A DNA stretch of 64,000 nt from Rhodospirillaceae bacterium SYSU D60007 (GCA_003574685.1 QOCQ01000013.1:1-64000); one strand, 5' to 3'. Positions 28,050 through 36,965 are shown, numbered from the stretch's first letter. Numbers and translations: made by a program. The notes: generated by a model from the sequence alone, not told the origin.

Positions 28050-28079
28050 ACTATATGTAGATACGTTTCTACATTTCAA
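28050..28079 (-). promoter_or_regulatory. Promoter and autoregulatory operator of the vapB antitoxin
   Basis: Read on the minus strand, TTGAAA (28079-28074) and TATAGT (28055-28050) are spaced 18 bp apart. The spacer is exactly the inverted repeat TGTAGA-N6-TCTACA. This places a dimer-binding site between the -35 and -10 boxes, the normal position for antitoxin autorepression. Confidence 0.72.
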
Positions 28080-28217
28080 TGCCGCCTCTGTTGAAAAGCG
28101 CTCGCGGAGCGGTTGACATCTGTCGCCGCTGCACCCGCACGGTCAGCGGCGTCGAGCGGTAACGTAAGCCGATAGTCCTCGGCTCCTGCGGGTACCGGGA
28201 TTGGCTTCCGGGACTGC

Positions 28218-28892
28218 TCACTGGTACGCGACCCGCCTCATCAACTCGCGCGTTACCGCGATCCGGTAGACGTGCTCGGGAAACCGTTTGTCATCTGCCA
28301 ACAGGGCAGATATCGCCTGATCGTTTCCGATCTTGAGCACGGCCTCCATCTCGCCTGCCGCTTGTCGATCGAAAGGAACGAACACGCCGCACGTGATGAC
28401 GAAGCCCTCGACAGGGGCGACCCTTGCTGCAAGAAATTCGCCATGCCGCAGAGTTTGTTCCAGGCCTTCGTCCAGCAGCCAGACCTCACCACCGCGCAGC
28501 AGGTCCTTGAGAAGCACGCCGACAATCTCGTTTTTTTCAATGACACGGAACACGGAAAAGCGCGCGGCGCACAAGGCTTGCAGCACGAGTGCTTCATCGG
28601 GATCACCATTCTTCGGCCGGGTACGGGCACAGCGGTCGATGGCACGCGTCGTTCCCGCTCCGACGCTATAGAGAGCAAGATCATAGGCAAGGGACAGCTC
28701 GGCCTCGCTGTTGGCGATGACGGTGTTGCCGTCTGCCAAGCCGATTCGTTTGGCACCCCTCAGAAAGGCTGCGTGCGACATGTTCTTCAGCGCCGCGGTC
28801 TGGATCTCGGTGCGCAATTCTCGCCAGCGCCGGTACCTGCGAAGAACGTCGTCCCGGTTGAGGGATTGCATGCCGCTGGCCTCCATTACCAC
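28218..28892 (-). CDS. Uncharacterised protein, paralogue 1
   Basis: I do not recognise this 224-residue family. Features shared with the copy at 39330 are RRYRRWRELRT near residue 18, KRIGLADGNTVIANSEAEL-type central strand (key part IADGNTxIANSE), YDLALYSxGAGxTRAIDRxAR, ARFSxFRVIEK, LWLLDEGxEQT, and VITCGxxVPFD. No membrane segment or signal peptide is present, so it is probably cytoplasmic. The two copies are about 60% identical by eye. Here it lies between the antitoxin and a divergent FAD oxidoreductase. Confidence 0.75.
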   Translation of the reverse strand: MVMEASGMQSLNRDDVLRRYRRWRELRTEIQTAALKNMSHAAFLRGAKRIGLADGNTVIANSEAELSLAYDLALYSVGAGTTRAIDRCARTRPKNGDPDEALVLQALCAARFSVFRVIEKNEIVGVLLKDLLRGGEVWLLDEGLEQTLRHGEFLAARVAPVEGFVITCGVFVPFDRQAAGEMEAVLKIGNDQAISALLADDKRFPEHVYRIAVTRELMRRVAYQ

Positions 28893-28998
28893 TCCCTCGA
28901 TCCTGCACTATCCGATCCGTGGGCATACTACGCCGGCAAATCGAAACCATGGCCAAGCCCCTTGATATGAGCGAAGTTCCGCTGTGGAAATCTGCTCG

Positions 28999-30318
28999 AT
29001 GAAAGACCTTCTAACCACCGACTTCCGAAACGCGCCCTGGTGGTGGGAGGCCGCGCCGCTGACCGAGAGCGCCGGTGGCACGCTTGCTCCCTCATACGAC
29101 GCGGTCATCGTTGGATCGGGCTATACGGGGTTGCGCGCGGCCTTGACGCTGGCGCGGGCGGGGCGAAGCGTTGCGGTATTCGACAAGGAGCGACCGGGCT
29201 TCGGCGCGTCTCGCCGCAATGCCGGATTTCTGGGCCGCACCCTGAAGTGGCCTTATATCGACCTGAAGGCGACGAAAGGCACCACCCACGCCACGGCCAT
29301 CTATCGCGACCTGTCGATGGCCTACGAGAGCACGCTTGCCTTCATTGAAGAGGAAGGCATCGCGTGCCACGCCGTGCGCTGCGGCCGGCTCATCGCAGCA
29401 ACCTCGGCAGCGCATTACGCCGTGCTGGAACGCGAACTGGACGGCATGAAGGCCGATCTCGGGCTGCCCTACTGGATGGTGCCGCGCGCACGGCTGCGCG
29501 AGGAGATGGCGACCGACCTCTACGATGGCGGTGCCGTCATTCCCGATCTCGGATCCCTGCATCCGGGCCTCTATCATCACGGACTGATGACGCGGGCACT
29601 GGATGCGGGCGTCGCGATCTTCGGTCGTTGCGAGGTGACAACGATCGGGCAAGCCGGACAACCCGGGCGCTTCCGCATCACCGCTGCCGCCGGAGAGACA
29701 CGCGCGCGCGATGTGGTGATCGCCACCAACGGCTACACGCCCCCGCACTTCGCCTGGCATGCACGGCGCGTCATTCCCTTCGTCGGCTACATGGCGGCGA
29801 CGGAACCGTTGCCGCCGGCGCTGCTGGAGAAGCAGCTTCCGCACCGGCGCACGGTGATCGATTCCAATCTCGACATTGATTTCTTCCGTCCGGCGCCCGA
29901 CTCGCCGCGCCTGCTGTTCGGCGGCGCCACGGCCAATGGACTTCAGGATCCCGTCGCCATCGCGACGCTGCTGCATGGGCGTCTCAGACGCGCGCTGCCC
30001 GACCTCGCCGACGTCAGGCTCAGCCATGTCTGGACGGGACAATGCGCCGGGACCTTCGACATGATGCCGCATATCGGCTGCCATGACGGCATCTGGTACG
30101 GCATGGGCTACAACTACGCCGGCGTGCCGATGGGCTCGCTCTTCGGACTGAAGATCGCGCAGAAGATTCTTGGCCTGCCGGAGGGGACTACTGCCTTCGA
30201 GCAGGCGCCATTTCCGACTCTGCCGCTGTATCGCGGAAACCCGTGGTTTCTGCCGTTGGCCATGCGCTACTTCGCCTGGAAGGACAAACGCCTTGCACGA
30301 AGCCGCCCTGCCGCCTGA
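28999..30318 (+). CDS. FAD-dependent oxidoreductase (DAO family, PuuB-like)
   Basis: This 439-residue flavoprotein has the dinucleotide-binding motif DAVIVGSGYTGLRAAL (about residues 34-49) and ends the first FAD region with FDKERPGFGASRRNAGF. WWEAAP near the N-terminus and VIATNGYTPP in the middle are typical of the gamma-glutamylputrescine oxidase group. The C-terminal YNYAGVPMG lies at the flavin. It probably oxidises an amine or amino acid with oxygen. I took the ATG at 28999; a GTG 15 bases earlier is possible. A SnoaL-like gene follows. Confidence 0.87.
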   Translation: MKDLLTTDFRNAPWWWEAAPLTESAGGTLAPSYDAVIVGSGYTGLRAALTLARAGRSVAVFDKERPGFGASRRNAGFLGRTLKWPYIDLKATKGTTHATAIYRDLSMAYESTLAFIEEEGIACHAVRCGRLIAATSAAHYAVLERELDGMKADLGLPYWMVPRARLREEMATDLYDGGAVIPDLGSLHPGLYHHGLMTRALDAGVAIFGRCEVTTIGQAGQPGRFRITAAAGETRARDVVIATNGYTPPHFAWHARRVIPFVGYMAATEPLPPALLEKQLPHRRTVIDSNLDIDFFRPAPDSPRLLFGGATANGLQDPVAIATLLHGRLRRALPDLADVRLSHVWTGQCAGTFDMMPHIGCHDGIWYGMGYNYAGVPMGSLFGLKIAQKILGLPEGTTAFEQAPFPTLPLYRGNPWFLPLAMRYFAWKDKRLARSRPAA

Positions 30319-30371
30319 AAGCTGTCATGCCGCAAGGTACCGCCGAAACCAGAAACCAGGAGCAAACAGCG

Positions 30372-30764
30372 ATGCCCGAAGCTACCGTCACGCTTGACCT
30401 GATGAAGGCCATCTCTGCCGCATTCAACAGCCGCGATGTCGAGCGCATCGTCTCGTTCTTCGCCGAGGACGCTACCTTCTATCTGGCGCGCGGGCCGGAG
30501 CCGGTCGGCCGCACGCTCAGCGGCAAGGCGACGATCCGCAAGGCGTTGGCCGACCGCTTCAAGGTTATCCCGGACATGCGCTGGGAACACAAGGAGTACA
30601 TCCTCGCCGGCAACCGCGCCCTTTCGGTCTGGACCGTGAAGGGCAAGGGCGCCGACGGCGAGGACCTGAACTACCAGGGCTGCGACATCTACGAATTCCG
30701 CGACGGCAAGATCCTGAACAAGGATACCTACTGGAAGATCGTCGAGCACAAGGACCGGCTCTAG
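30372..30764 (+). CDS. SnoaL-like / NTF2-fold protein
   Basis: This is a 130-residue alpha-beta-barrel protein of the NTF2/SnoaL superfamily. AFNSRDVERIVSFFAEDATF is the classic opening (FNSRD...FFAEDATF), with IRKALADRF and YEFRDGKI following. Members bind small hydrophobic ligands or act as isomerases or cyclases. It sits 53 bases after the FAD oxidoreductase on the same strand and could act on the same compound. An upstream in-frame ATG at 30327 would add 15 residues without family similarity. Confidence 0.82.
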   Translation: MPEATVTLDLMKAISAAFNSRDVERIVSFFAEDATFYLARGPEPVGRTLSGKATIRKALADRFKVIPDMRWEHKEYILAGNRALSVWTVKGKGADGEDLNYQGCDIYEFRDGKILNKDTYWKIVEHKDRL

Positions 30765-30786
30765 CTCGGATCTCAAATGCCGTTCC

Positions 30787-30901
30787 TGCCGGGGGCGCGC
30801 CACTCCAGTGGCGCCGACGGCGTGCCGTCTTGCGTACACGCCGCTGGTCGCCCTCCGCTTCGCTGCGGGCGATGCGCCACTGGAGTGGCGCGCTCCCGGC
30901 A
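30787..30901. repeat. Dispersed inverted-repeat element, family B, copy 1
   Basis: The outer arms run TGCCGGGGGCGCGCCACTCC and on to AGTGGCGC, with a near-perfect complement at the right end (one mismatch). Each arm itself contains the hairpin GCGCCACT-CC-AGTGGCGC. The centre holds CGCCGCTGGTCGCCCTCC. A second copy with perfect 33-bp arms lies at 49256. Confidence 0.85.
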
Positions 30902-30945
30902 ACAATCCTTGCTCTCTTTCGCTTGAAGAGAACACGCCCTGAGGT

Positions 30946-31854
30946 TCATCTGTGCGTCGTCTTCAACGCCGGCAGCACGTGCCGCGCGATGCGCTCGAAC
31001 ATCGGCACCTGTTCATCCAGCATCGGGTAGTAGAGGGCTATCTCCGGGATGCCGAGCGCAATCACCTGCTCGACCATCTGCGCGAACATCTCCTCGGACT
31101 CGTAGTATCTGATCCTGCCCCCGCTGGAACGGGAGGTCGGATCGAACATGAGATAGGAGCGGCGCAGGCTGGCCGGGTCGCGACCGATGGCGGCACATCG
31201 TGCGTCGATAGCTGCGATGCGACGCCGCGTCTCGTCGATCTGGGCCTCGAAGGTTTTGGCGAAGCTGATGCTGTTCCAGATGTCGGCATGACGCGCGGCG
31301 TGACCCAGCATGACGGGCCCCATCGCCGCGATCATGATAGGTGGGCGCGGCAACTGGACAGGACGCGGACGAAGGGCGGCTCCATCCACCTGATAGAAGC
31401 GGCCCTGAAGCGACGTCTCCTCGTGCGACAACAGCCGGTGGACAATCTCGACATACTCGCCGAAACGCGCGACGCGTTCTTTCGCACTCCAGTTCGGAAT
31501 GCCCATCATGCGATATGACGGGTCGATCTCCAGCCCGATGCCAAGCCCCACATCGAGCCGGCCGCCGGAAATGTGATCCGCCGTAAGGGCCTGCAATGCC
31601 AGGAGGGCGGGGTTGCGCAACGGAATCTGCGCGACCAGGGTTGTCAGACGAATGCGCGTTGTGGCCTGGGCGATGGCGGCAAGCTGTGACCACAGCTCGA
31701 ACCAGGGTCCCTTGCCACCAGCCCAATCGACCAGATGGTCGGCGAGACCGATGGAGTCGAAACCAAGTGCCTCGACCTGCCGGCAGCGACGGAGAAACTC
31801 GGGCCACGGCACGTTCGGCAGCACGAGCACGGAGAACCGGAATTGGTTGGGCAC
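30946..31854 (-). CDS. Luciferase-like (LLM class) flavin-dependent oxidoreductase
   Basis: This 302-residue TIM-barrel oxidoreductase uses FMN or F420. LGFDSIGLADHLVDW, IRLTTLVAQIPLRNPALLA and HISGGRLDVGLGIG are the usual strand motifs (for example SGGRLDVGLG). The track of similarity begins at a GTG preceded by a strong GGAGGGG, so that is the start; a longer frame upstream overlaps the cyclase gene and is not credible. It is 65 bases downstream of the cyclase on the same strand and might be co-transcribed with it. The substrate is unknown. Confidence 0.87.
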   Translation of the reverse strand: MPNQFRFSVLVLPNVPWPEFLRRCRQVEALGFDSIGLADHLVDWAGGKGPWFELWSQLAAIAQATTRIRLTTLVAQIPLRNPALLALQALTADHISGGRLDVGLGIGLEIDPSYRMMGIPNWSAKERVARFGEYVEIVHRLLSHEETSLQGRFYQVDGAALRPRPVQLPRPPIMIAAMGPVMLGHAARHADIWNSISFAKTFEAQIDETRRRIAAIDARCAAIGRDPASLRRSYLMFDPTSRSSGGRIRYYESEEMFAQMVEQVIALGIPEIALYYPMLDEQVPMFERIARHVLPALKTTHR

Positions 31855-31919
31855 CGCTTCCCCTCCCGACGAATGAGCGTGTCCACGTGGGGTAGTCTCT
31901 CTCGCCTCACCGGGTTTGG

Positions 31920-33143
31920 CTATTGCGGAAGCAGCTCGGATTTCAGCGCCACCACGTTGGAGACCGCGAGCGGACGGCTGAGGCCCTTGATCGCCAGCAT
32001 CCCGATCTCGGTGAGCTCGACGAAATCGCCAACCGCCGTGGCGACCCGCGATGTCACCAGGATCTGGCGGTCCGATGCAACGTCGCTGAGGCGAGCGGCT
32101 GTGTTCACGACAGTGCCGATCGCACTGTAGTCGAAACGCCCTTCGAAGCCGATCTGGCCCATTGTGGCAAAGCCCTGCGCGATGCCTATGCCGAAACCGA
32201 TCTGGTGGCCGCGCTTGCGCCACAGCACTGCCAGCGCCGCCACAGCATCCCGCATGGCCACAGCCAGCCTGACGGCACGCTCGGCCGGGTTAAGACACGG
32301 CAGCGGATCGTTGAAGATCACCATCATCCCGTCGCCGACGAAGCGATCGAGCGTGCCTTCGAACGACTGGATGAGCGGCACGAGCGCTGCGTGGTAGTCG
32401 CGCAACAGTTCGACGACCTCTTCAGGCTCCGCATTCTCGGCAAAGGCGGTGAAGCCGCGTACGTCGCAGAAAAGCGCGGCGATGTCCCGACGATGGCTCT
32501 GGAGGATGCTTTCGTCGCCCGTCGACACGATCAGCTCCGCGAGCGACGGCGCGAGGAACCGCTTCAACCGGTTTATGCGCTCAATTTCGCTGACCTGCGC
32601 CGCCACACGCTCCTCGAGGGTCTTGTTCCACCGCGCCAGCTCGGCCGACTGCGCTTCCAGCGCCGTGTGCGCACGCAGCAGGGCGTCGCGCGAGGCTTCG
32701 AGCTCGCGCTGGGCCGCGAGCAGCGCCGCGTTGGCGGCCTCCAGGCGCCGATTGAGCATCGCCTCGCGTTCCTGCAGCAGCGTCATGTCATAGGCCTTCT
32801 GCTGCATGCGCCGTGCCGCATCGCGCTCGGACGTCACCTCCAGCAGTACTACCCAGACGCCGCCCTCGTCCCGCCAGAAATGAAGATCGGCAGCGCGGCC
32901 CCTGGCAATCTCAACGGAGGGGAGCAGGTACGGTGTCTCGATAAGCGGCAGAAATCCCTCCAGGAACACCGCCTGCTCGACGGCAGGCGCGCCGAGGCGC
33001 AGCGCGGCCAGGCCATACGCCTCCAGTTGCCCGCCGGCATCGATGAGCACCAGGGCATCGTCCACATAAAGAAAGGCGACCGCGCGGCCTGCCAGGGTCA
33101 GCGCCTGCAGCCGATCCATGACTTGCGCTGGCAATTTTTCCAT
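31920..33143 (-). CDS. Class III adenylate/guanylate cyclase with PAS-like and coiled-coil regions
   Basis: This 407-residue protein has an N-terminal PAS-like fold (about residues 10-115), a long heptad-rich coiled coil (115-190), and a class III cyclase domain from about 215. Metal ligands lie in CDVRGFTAF and FVGDGMM, and the transition-state Asn/Arg in VVNTAARL. The usual substrate-specifying Lys is Arg (LDRFVGD) and the second specificity site is Ser (DYSAIG), so ATP or GTP preference is uncertain. It lies 3 bases after the Ras-like GTPase gene. It has no membrane segment, and the coiled coil may couple to partner proteins of the operon. The product would be cAMP or cGMP. Confidence 0.9.
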   Translation of the reverse strand: MEKLPAQVMDRLQALTLAGRAVAFLYVDDALVLIDAGGQLEAYGLAALRLGAPAVEQAVFLEGFLPLIETPYLLPSVEIARGRAADLHFWRDEGGVWVVLLEVTSERDAARRMQQKAYDMTLLQEREAMLNRRLEAANAALLAAQRELEASRDALLRAHTALEAQSAELARWNKTLEERVAAQVSEIERINRLKRFLAPSLAELIVSTGDESILQSHRRDIAALFCDVRGFTAFAENAEPEEVVELLRDYHAALVPLIQSFEGTLDRFVGDGMMVIFNDPLPCLNPAERAVRLAVAMRDAVAALAVLWRKRGHQIGFGIGIAQGFATMGQIGFEGRFDYSAIGTVVNTAARLSDVASDRQILVTSRVATAVGDFVELTEIGMLAIKGLSRPLAVSNVVALKSELLPQ

Positions 33144-33146
33144 TGT

Positions 33147-33650
33147 TCAGGGCGCGACGCGGGCCGCAAGGTCCGTGAAGGCATCCTCGACGCCTTCGCC
33201 GGTGCGCGCGCTGCTGGGCCGCACCGACCAACCGCCGCGGCGCAGCTCCTCTAGGTCACCGTTCGAGACCGTCCACTGCTCGCTGAGATCGTGCTTGTTT
33301 ACCAGCAGCGTATAGGGCAGCGGACCGCACTCTGCCTCGACGCGCTGGTGCAGCGACAGCGCCATGTCAAGCGTCGCCCGCCGTGTTCCGTCGGCGACCA
33401 GCATGTAACCGGCCGAGCCACGCAAATAGCTCATCCGAAGCGAGGCCATGTCGTCCTCGCCGGCGAGATCCCAGAGAATCAGATGCACGGTCCGGTCGCC
33501 CATCGTCACTGTCTTCTTGTCGATCTTGACGCCGACCGTCGTCAGATAGGTCTCGGAGAAGATGCTCTGGACATAGCGCTTGACCAGGCTCGTCTTGCCC
33601 ACCGAGAAGCCGCCAAGCATGCAAATCTTCTTCTGGACCGTCGCCGTCAT
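33147..33650 (-). CDS. Ras/Rab-like small GTPase
   Basis: This 167-residue prokaryotic Ras-superfamily GTPase has all guanine-nucleotide motifs: G1 GGFSVGKT (residues 13-20), a switch I with Thr37/Thr38 in TYLTTVGV, G3 WDLAGEDD (Asp61, Gly64), G4 NKHD (118-121) and G5 SSART. Eukaryotic Rabs have WDTAGQE at G3; here Glu-Asp replaces Gln-Glu, so intrinsic hydrolysis may differ. There is no C-terminal cysteine for lipidation, so membrane recruitment would depend on partners. It overlaps the OmpA-domain gene by 4 bases and precedes the cyclase by 3, which argues for one signalling unit. Confidence 0.92.
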   Translation of the reverse strand: MTATVQKKICMLGGFSVGKTSLVKRYVQSIFSETYLTTVGVKIDKKTVTMGDRTVHLILWDLAGEDDMASLRMSYLRGSAGYMLVADGTRRATLDMALSLHQRVEAECGPLPYTLLVNKHDLSEQWTVSNGDLEELRRGGWSVRPSSARTGEGVEDAFTDLAARVAP

Positions 33651-35623
33651 GGCTCCTCCTCGAAGCGGACCGTGGCCGAGACGCGGCGGTTCAGCGAGCG
33701 GGCGCTGTCGGATTGGCCGAGGTTGGCCGGATCAAGCTGGCCGGCGCCGCCGATCGTGACCAGATCGTCAGCAACGCCGCGCTTCTTCAGGAGCGCGAGC
33801 ACGGCACCCGCCCGCGCGATGCTGAGCGACAGGTTGTATGTGCCGGGGCCGGTGTCGTCGGAGTGGCCGGTGAGCCTGATGCGTGCCTTCATGCGCAGCG
33901 TGAAGGCCAGCGCCGTCAGTTCCTTGATCTCGTTCGCCAGCTCGTCGAGCACAGCCTCCTGCCCGGGCGCCGGCAGCGACTCGTTGGTATTGAAGCGGAT
34001 CTCGCGGACCTCGATGGCGCGGCGCAGGTTGCCAAGGACAGATTCGGCGACGTTCTGGACTTGCGAGAAGTCGAACTGCGGACCGCCCGCCGGCAGCAGG
34101 CGGGCCGCCGTGCGCGCGCGCGACAGCCAGACGGGCGTTGCCGACCCCGCCGCCAGAATGCGATCGCCCGCGATCCACAGCGTCACGCTGGGCGGTGGTG
34201 CGAGCGAAACCTGGAGGCGCTTCAGCACGAAGACGGTATCGAGCGCCTGGTAAGGCTGCCAGCGACTGACAACGTCCGCCGGATCAATGCCGGACTTGAC
34301 CAGGATCGCCACAGGGTCGGCGGCAAGCGGATCGCGCAGGCCCGCGACCACGAACTTGCCGTCACGCTCGGCCGCCTCGGTAACGACGATGCCCGGCTCG
34401 CCGCGCAGTCGTTCGATGTAGTCCGACCAGCGCCGCAGTTCAGCCGCACGGCGTTCGGCCTTGGCGGCGCGCAGACGCTCCTGCTCGGCAGCGATTCTGG
34501 CCTGCTCCTGCGCCATCTCGGCGGCGATCCTCGCCTGCTCCTGCGCAATCCTTTGCGCGACCTGCCACCGCCACAGCCCCACGCCTCCGGCAATGGCCAC
34601 GAGCAGGAACGCGAGCGCAAAGACGTACCACGGAAAGCCGCGTCGGGGCGTGCGCCTGCCCTGTTGCCGCAACGCCGCGCATCCGGCCAGATGTGCCTCG
34701 ACATCGGGGAGGCCAGAGCTGTCGCCGTCGAACATTTCGAGCGTCTGGCGGCGCTCCTCATGAATGCGGGCAAGAACGTCGCGCAACTTGCCGCGAAGCT
34801 CCTCCGGCGGATTGCCGCGGATGACCGCGACCAGCATCGCGAGCGGCCCCGCCTCGCACCACAGGCGCAGGTCGCCGAGCCGCAGGGTGTCGACCGCCTG
34901 CTGTTCGGCGCCCTTGAACGAATCGCGGACGAAATCCTGGATCGCCGTCAGCATCGAGGAAACAAGCTGCGGATCCTGGCTTGCCGCATCCTCGGCCGCG
35001 ACATGCGAGATCAGGAGACCCGTGTGGCTGTGGATCAGGAAAACGTGTTCAACCTGATAGACAAGGGTGTGATTGAGCACGACCTCGGCGAAGGGCTTGC
35101 CGGTCCGCCAGGCTTCAAATCGCCAGCGCAGCCCGCGCCAGCTAAGGCTTTGCCGCAGTGATTCGTTCAGGGACTGAAAGGTGTTGTCGATCGTCTCTCC
35201 GACCGCCTTGCGGATCGCAGGGACGATCACCGGGTGAAGGATGCCGATCAGCGCGCGCGGATCGTTGCGAATCGAGCTCGCTGCCGCCTTCTCCAGCGCT
35301 GGCGCCAGGACCTGGCCCAGCCGCGAATCGCTTGATGCGACCGCGGTCGGCAACACGCGACCCACAGCCACGCCAAGCTGCTCGGGATCCTCGATGACCT
35401 CGCGCAGCCGGCCGAGCACCTCGATTTCGTGCCCGACCAGCACGCGGCGCAGCTCGTCGAGCCGCGGATCGATGGTCGAGAAGCCGCTGGGCGGCGCGAA
35501 GCTCGGCTCGACGGTTCGCGCCAGCTCGACGAGCAGACCCGCCAGCACCTTGCGGTCCACCCCGCCATCGTCCGGGGGCGGACGGACCAGCCACTCGAGG
35601 GTCTCGGCGGCGGAGGTGCTCAT
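33647..35623 (-). CDS. Membrane protein with cytoplasmic N-domain and C-terminal OmpA domain
   Basis: This protein has 658 residues. An N-terminal soluble, mostly helical region of about 330 residues is followed by one membrane helix (YVFALAFLLVAIAGGVGLW), then a Gln/Glu/Arg-rich coiled coil, a BON-like strand region (VTLWIAGDRILAAGSA), and a C-terminal OmpA peptidoglycan-binding domain with GHSDDTGPGTYNLSLSIARA and SLNRRV. The N-domain is probably cytoplasmic and the OmpA domain periplasmic. The protein could link the cell wall to the GTPase and cyclase encoded downstream. I chose the ATG at 35623, 10 bases after the preceding gene; a GTG at 35671 would overlap that gene. Confidence 0.82.
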   Translation of the reverse strand: MSTSAAETLEWLVRPPPDDGGVDRKVLAGLLVELARTVEPSFAPPSGFSTIDPRLDELRRVLVGHEIEVLGRLREVIEDPEQLGVAVGRVLPTAVASSDSRLGQVLAPALEKAAASSIRNDPRALIGILHPVIVPAIRKAVGETIDNTFQSLNESLRQSLSWRGLRWRFEAWRTGKPFAEVVLNHTLVYQVEHVFLIHSHTGLLISHVAAEDAASQDPQLVSSMLTAIQDFVRDSFKGAEQQAVDTLRLGDLRLWCEAGPLAMLVAVIRGNPPEELRGKLRDVLARIHEERRQTLEMFDGDSSGLPDVEAHLAGCAALRQQGRRTPRRGFPWYVFALAFLLVAIAGGVGLWRWQVAQRIAQEQARIAAEMAQEQARIAAEQERLRAAKAERRAAELRRWSDYIERLRGEPGIVVTEAAERDGKFVVAGLRDPLAADPVAILVKSGIDPADVVSRWQPYQALDTVFVLKRLQVSLAPPPSVTLWIAGDRILAAGSATPVWLSRARTAARLLPAGGPQFDFSQVQNVAESVLGNLRRAIEVREIRFNTNESLPAPGQEAVLDELANEIKELTALAFTLRMKARIRLTGHSDDTGPGTYNLSLSIARAGAVLALLKKRGVADDLVTIGGAGQLDPANLGQSDSARSLNRRVSATVRFEEEP

Positions 35624-35633
35624 CTCGCGAAGG

Positions 35634-36272
35634 CTAGCTGGCTGGCCAGCCGCGCGAAGAGTCGCCTGCACCCTTGCCTATTTTTGTCCCGTTGTCCTGA
35701 TTCAGGCACTTGGCCACTTCGACGAAGAGGCCGGCCAGCAAATTCCGATCAGTTTTGACGTTCGTGAGTTCCGCGAACATCTTCTCGATCGTGTGATGGA
35801 GGTCCTCGTTTCGTCGCTTGATCTCGTCATGCAGCGATTGCACCTCGCGCGACAGACGGTCGGCAAAGTCCCGCTCGAGCTGGCTCACCTGATCCGACAT
35901 CGTTCGCAGGCGCTTTTCCAGCAACTGGTTCTGCTCGCGCAGAGAGCGCTCGATTTCCTTGTCGGCATCGGCGCGCAGGTCCTTTTCCTCGCGAAGCTGG
36001 CTTGCGAGCGAGTCCACCTGCTTCTTCGAATTTGTGTCCTGGGCACTCAGCGTGCGCGCTGTTTCGGACTCGATTTCCTTGAAGCGCTGCAGAAACCGTT
36101 CCTCCAGCTTGGAGAAACGGCGGTCATAGTCCTGCATCTGGTTGCCAAACAGCAAGTCGCGGATCTTGTCCACGCCCACCACTTCAGGGCCGGCGGTTTG
36201 ACCGTTGCCGGCCGGCGCGATGATCTTCGCGGTGTCGGATGACACCACTTCCGGTTTCTGCTTTTCAGCCAT
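35634..36272 (-). CDS. Coiled-coil protein, first gene of the GTPase operon
   Basis: This 212-residue protein is soluble, with a disordered start (residues 1-35), then GVDKIRDLLFGNQMQDYDRRF, of which IRDLLFGNQM is the most distinctive part, followed by about 130 residues of charged coiled coil and a short globular-looking C-terminus. GGAGG precedes the ATG. The gene is 10 bases upstream of the OmpA-domain gene, so it is probably an adaptor or scaffold of the same system. I do not assign a family. An extended upstream frame to 36491 has no support. Confidence 0.8.
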   Translation of the reverse strand: MAEKQKPEVVSSDTAKIIAPAGNGQTAGPEVVGVDKIRDLLFGNQMQDYDRRFSKLEERFLQRFKEIESETARTLSAQDTNSKKQVDSLASQLREEKDLRADADKEIERSLREQNQLLEKRLRTMSDQVSQLERDFADRLSREVQSLHDEIKRRNEDLHHTIEKMFAELTNVKTDRNLLAGLFVEVAKCLNQDNGTKIGKGAGDSSRGWPAS

Positions 36273-36965
36273 CCCCTGCCTCCCATGGCTTTTAGAACCG
36301 CCGAAATCGCCAGCTTCGGCCACTCGTCGTTCAATGTTCGACACATGCTTTCTTGAGGGGATCCTGTTCTTGCAGAGAATTCCCCTGCCGGCGGACATCC
36401 CGGTTCTGCGGGAGCCCGCAGAACCGCCCAACGCCCGGCAAATCAGGCTTCTTGATGCCGCTCTGGCCCGCTGACGACGCGCTGACGGCACGTGGAAAAG
36501 GCCCGCCTTGCATCAATGCGGAACTTCGGGCGCGCGCAAAACCTGACAGCTTCGCCCCGATGACCAGACCTTGATATCTCCTCTCGGGATTCAGACCAAC
36601 TAAGCCAGCGCGCCCTGGTCTCGCATCTCGCCCGACAGCGGAACCGCCCCACTAAGAGCCTACGGATTGTCGATAGCCTGGTCTCGGAACTACTATACCT
36701 TTAGTGCACGAAGCCAGGCCGGTCAACAGATACCGCGAGTAACTGCCGCGGGCACAGCGAGATTGCACCAGACGCCGACCTTCAACCGCAAGTCGAGGCA
36801 GCAATTGATTTGCGGCGACGTAGTAGGACAGTGCTTTTGCCGCCGACAGAAATGTACAAGGGAGCATGCTATCATCACGATAGATGCTTATCTTCATTTG
36901 AGGCGGCAGGTGGACAAAGCGTCCGTGATGCATCACCCTGGGATGAGCGCTCCAGGGCCGCTTCC
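36273..36965. other. 693-base gap with one palindrome, no gene seen
   Basis: No supported coding region exists here. Short frames on both strands show no domain, no good start and no conserved neighbours. The GTPase-operon promoter should lie at the left end of this gap. The only clear structure is the palindrome at 36402-36425. Base composition between about 36700 and 36920 is less GC-rich than the surroundings. Confidence 0.5.
36402..36425. repeat. Perfect 24-bp inverted repeat
   Basis: Arms GGTTCTGCGGG and CCCGCAGAACC are exact complements separated by AG. It lies 130 bases upstream of the coiled-coil gene start and could be an operator or RNA hairpin. No T-tract follows on either strand. 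Confidence 0.6.

Noticed and set aside
28069-28220. About 50-codon frame starting at a GTGA overlap after the paralogue at 28218
   Set aside because: The overlap comes from sequence shared with the other paralogue's end; the product has no helix or motif and runs into the vapB promoter.
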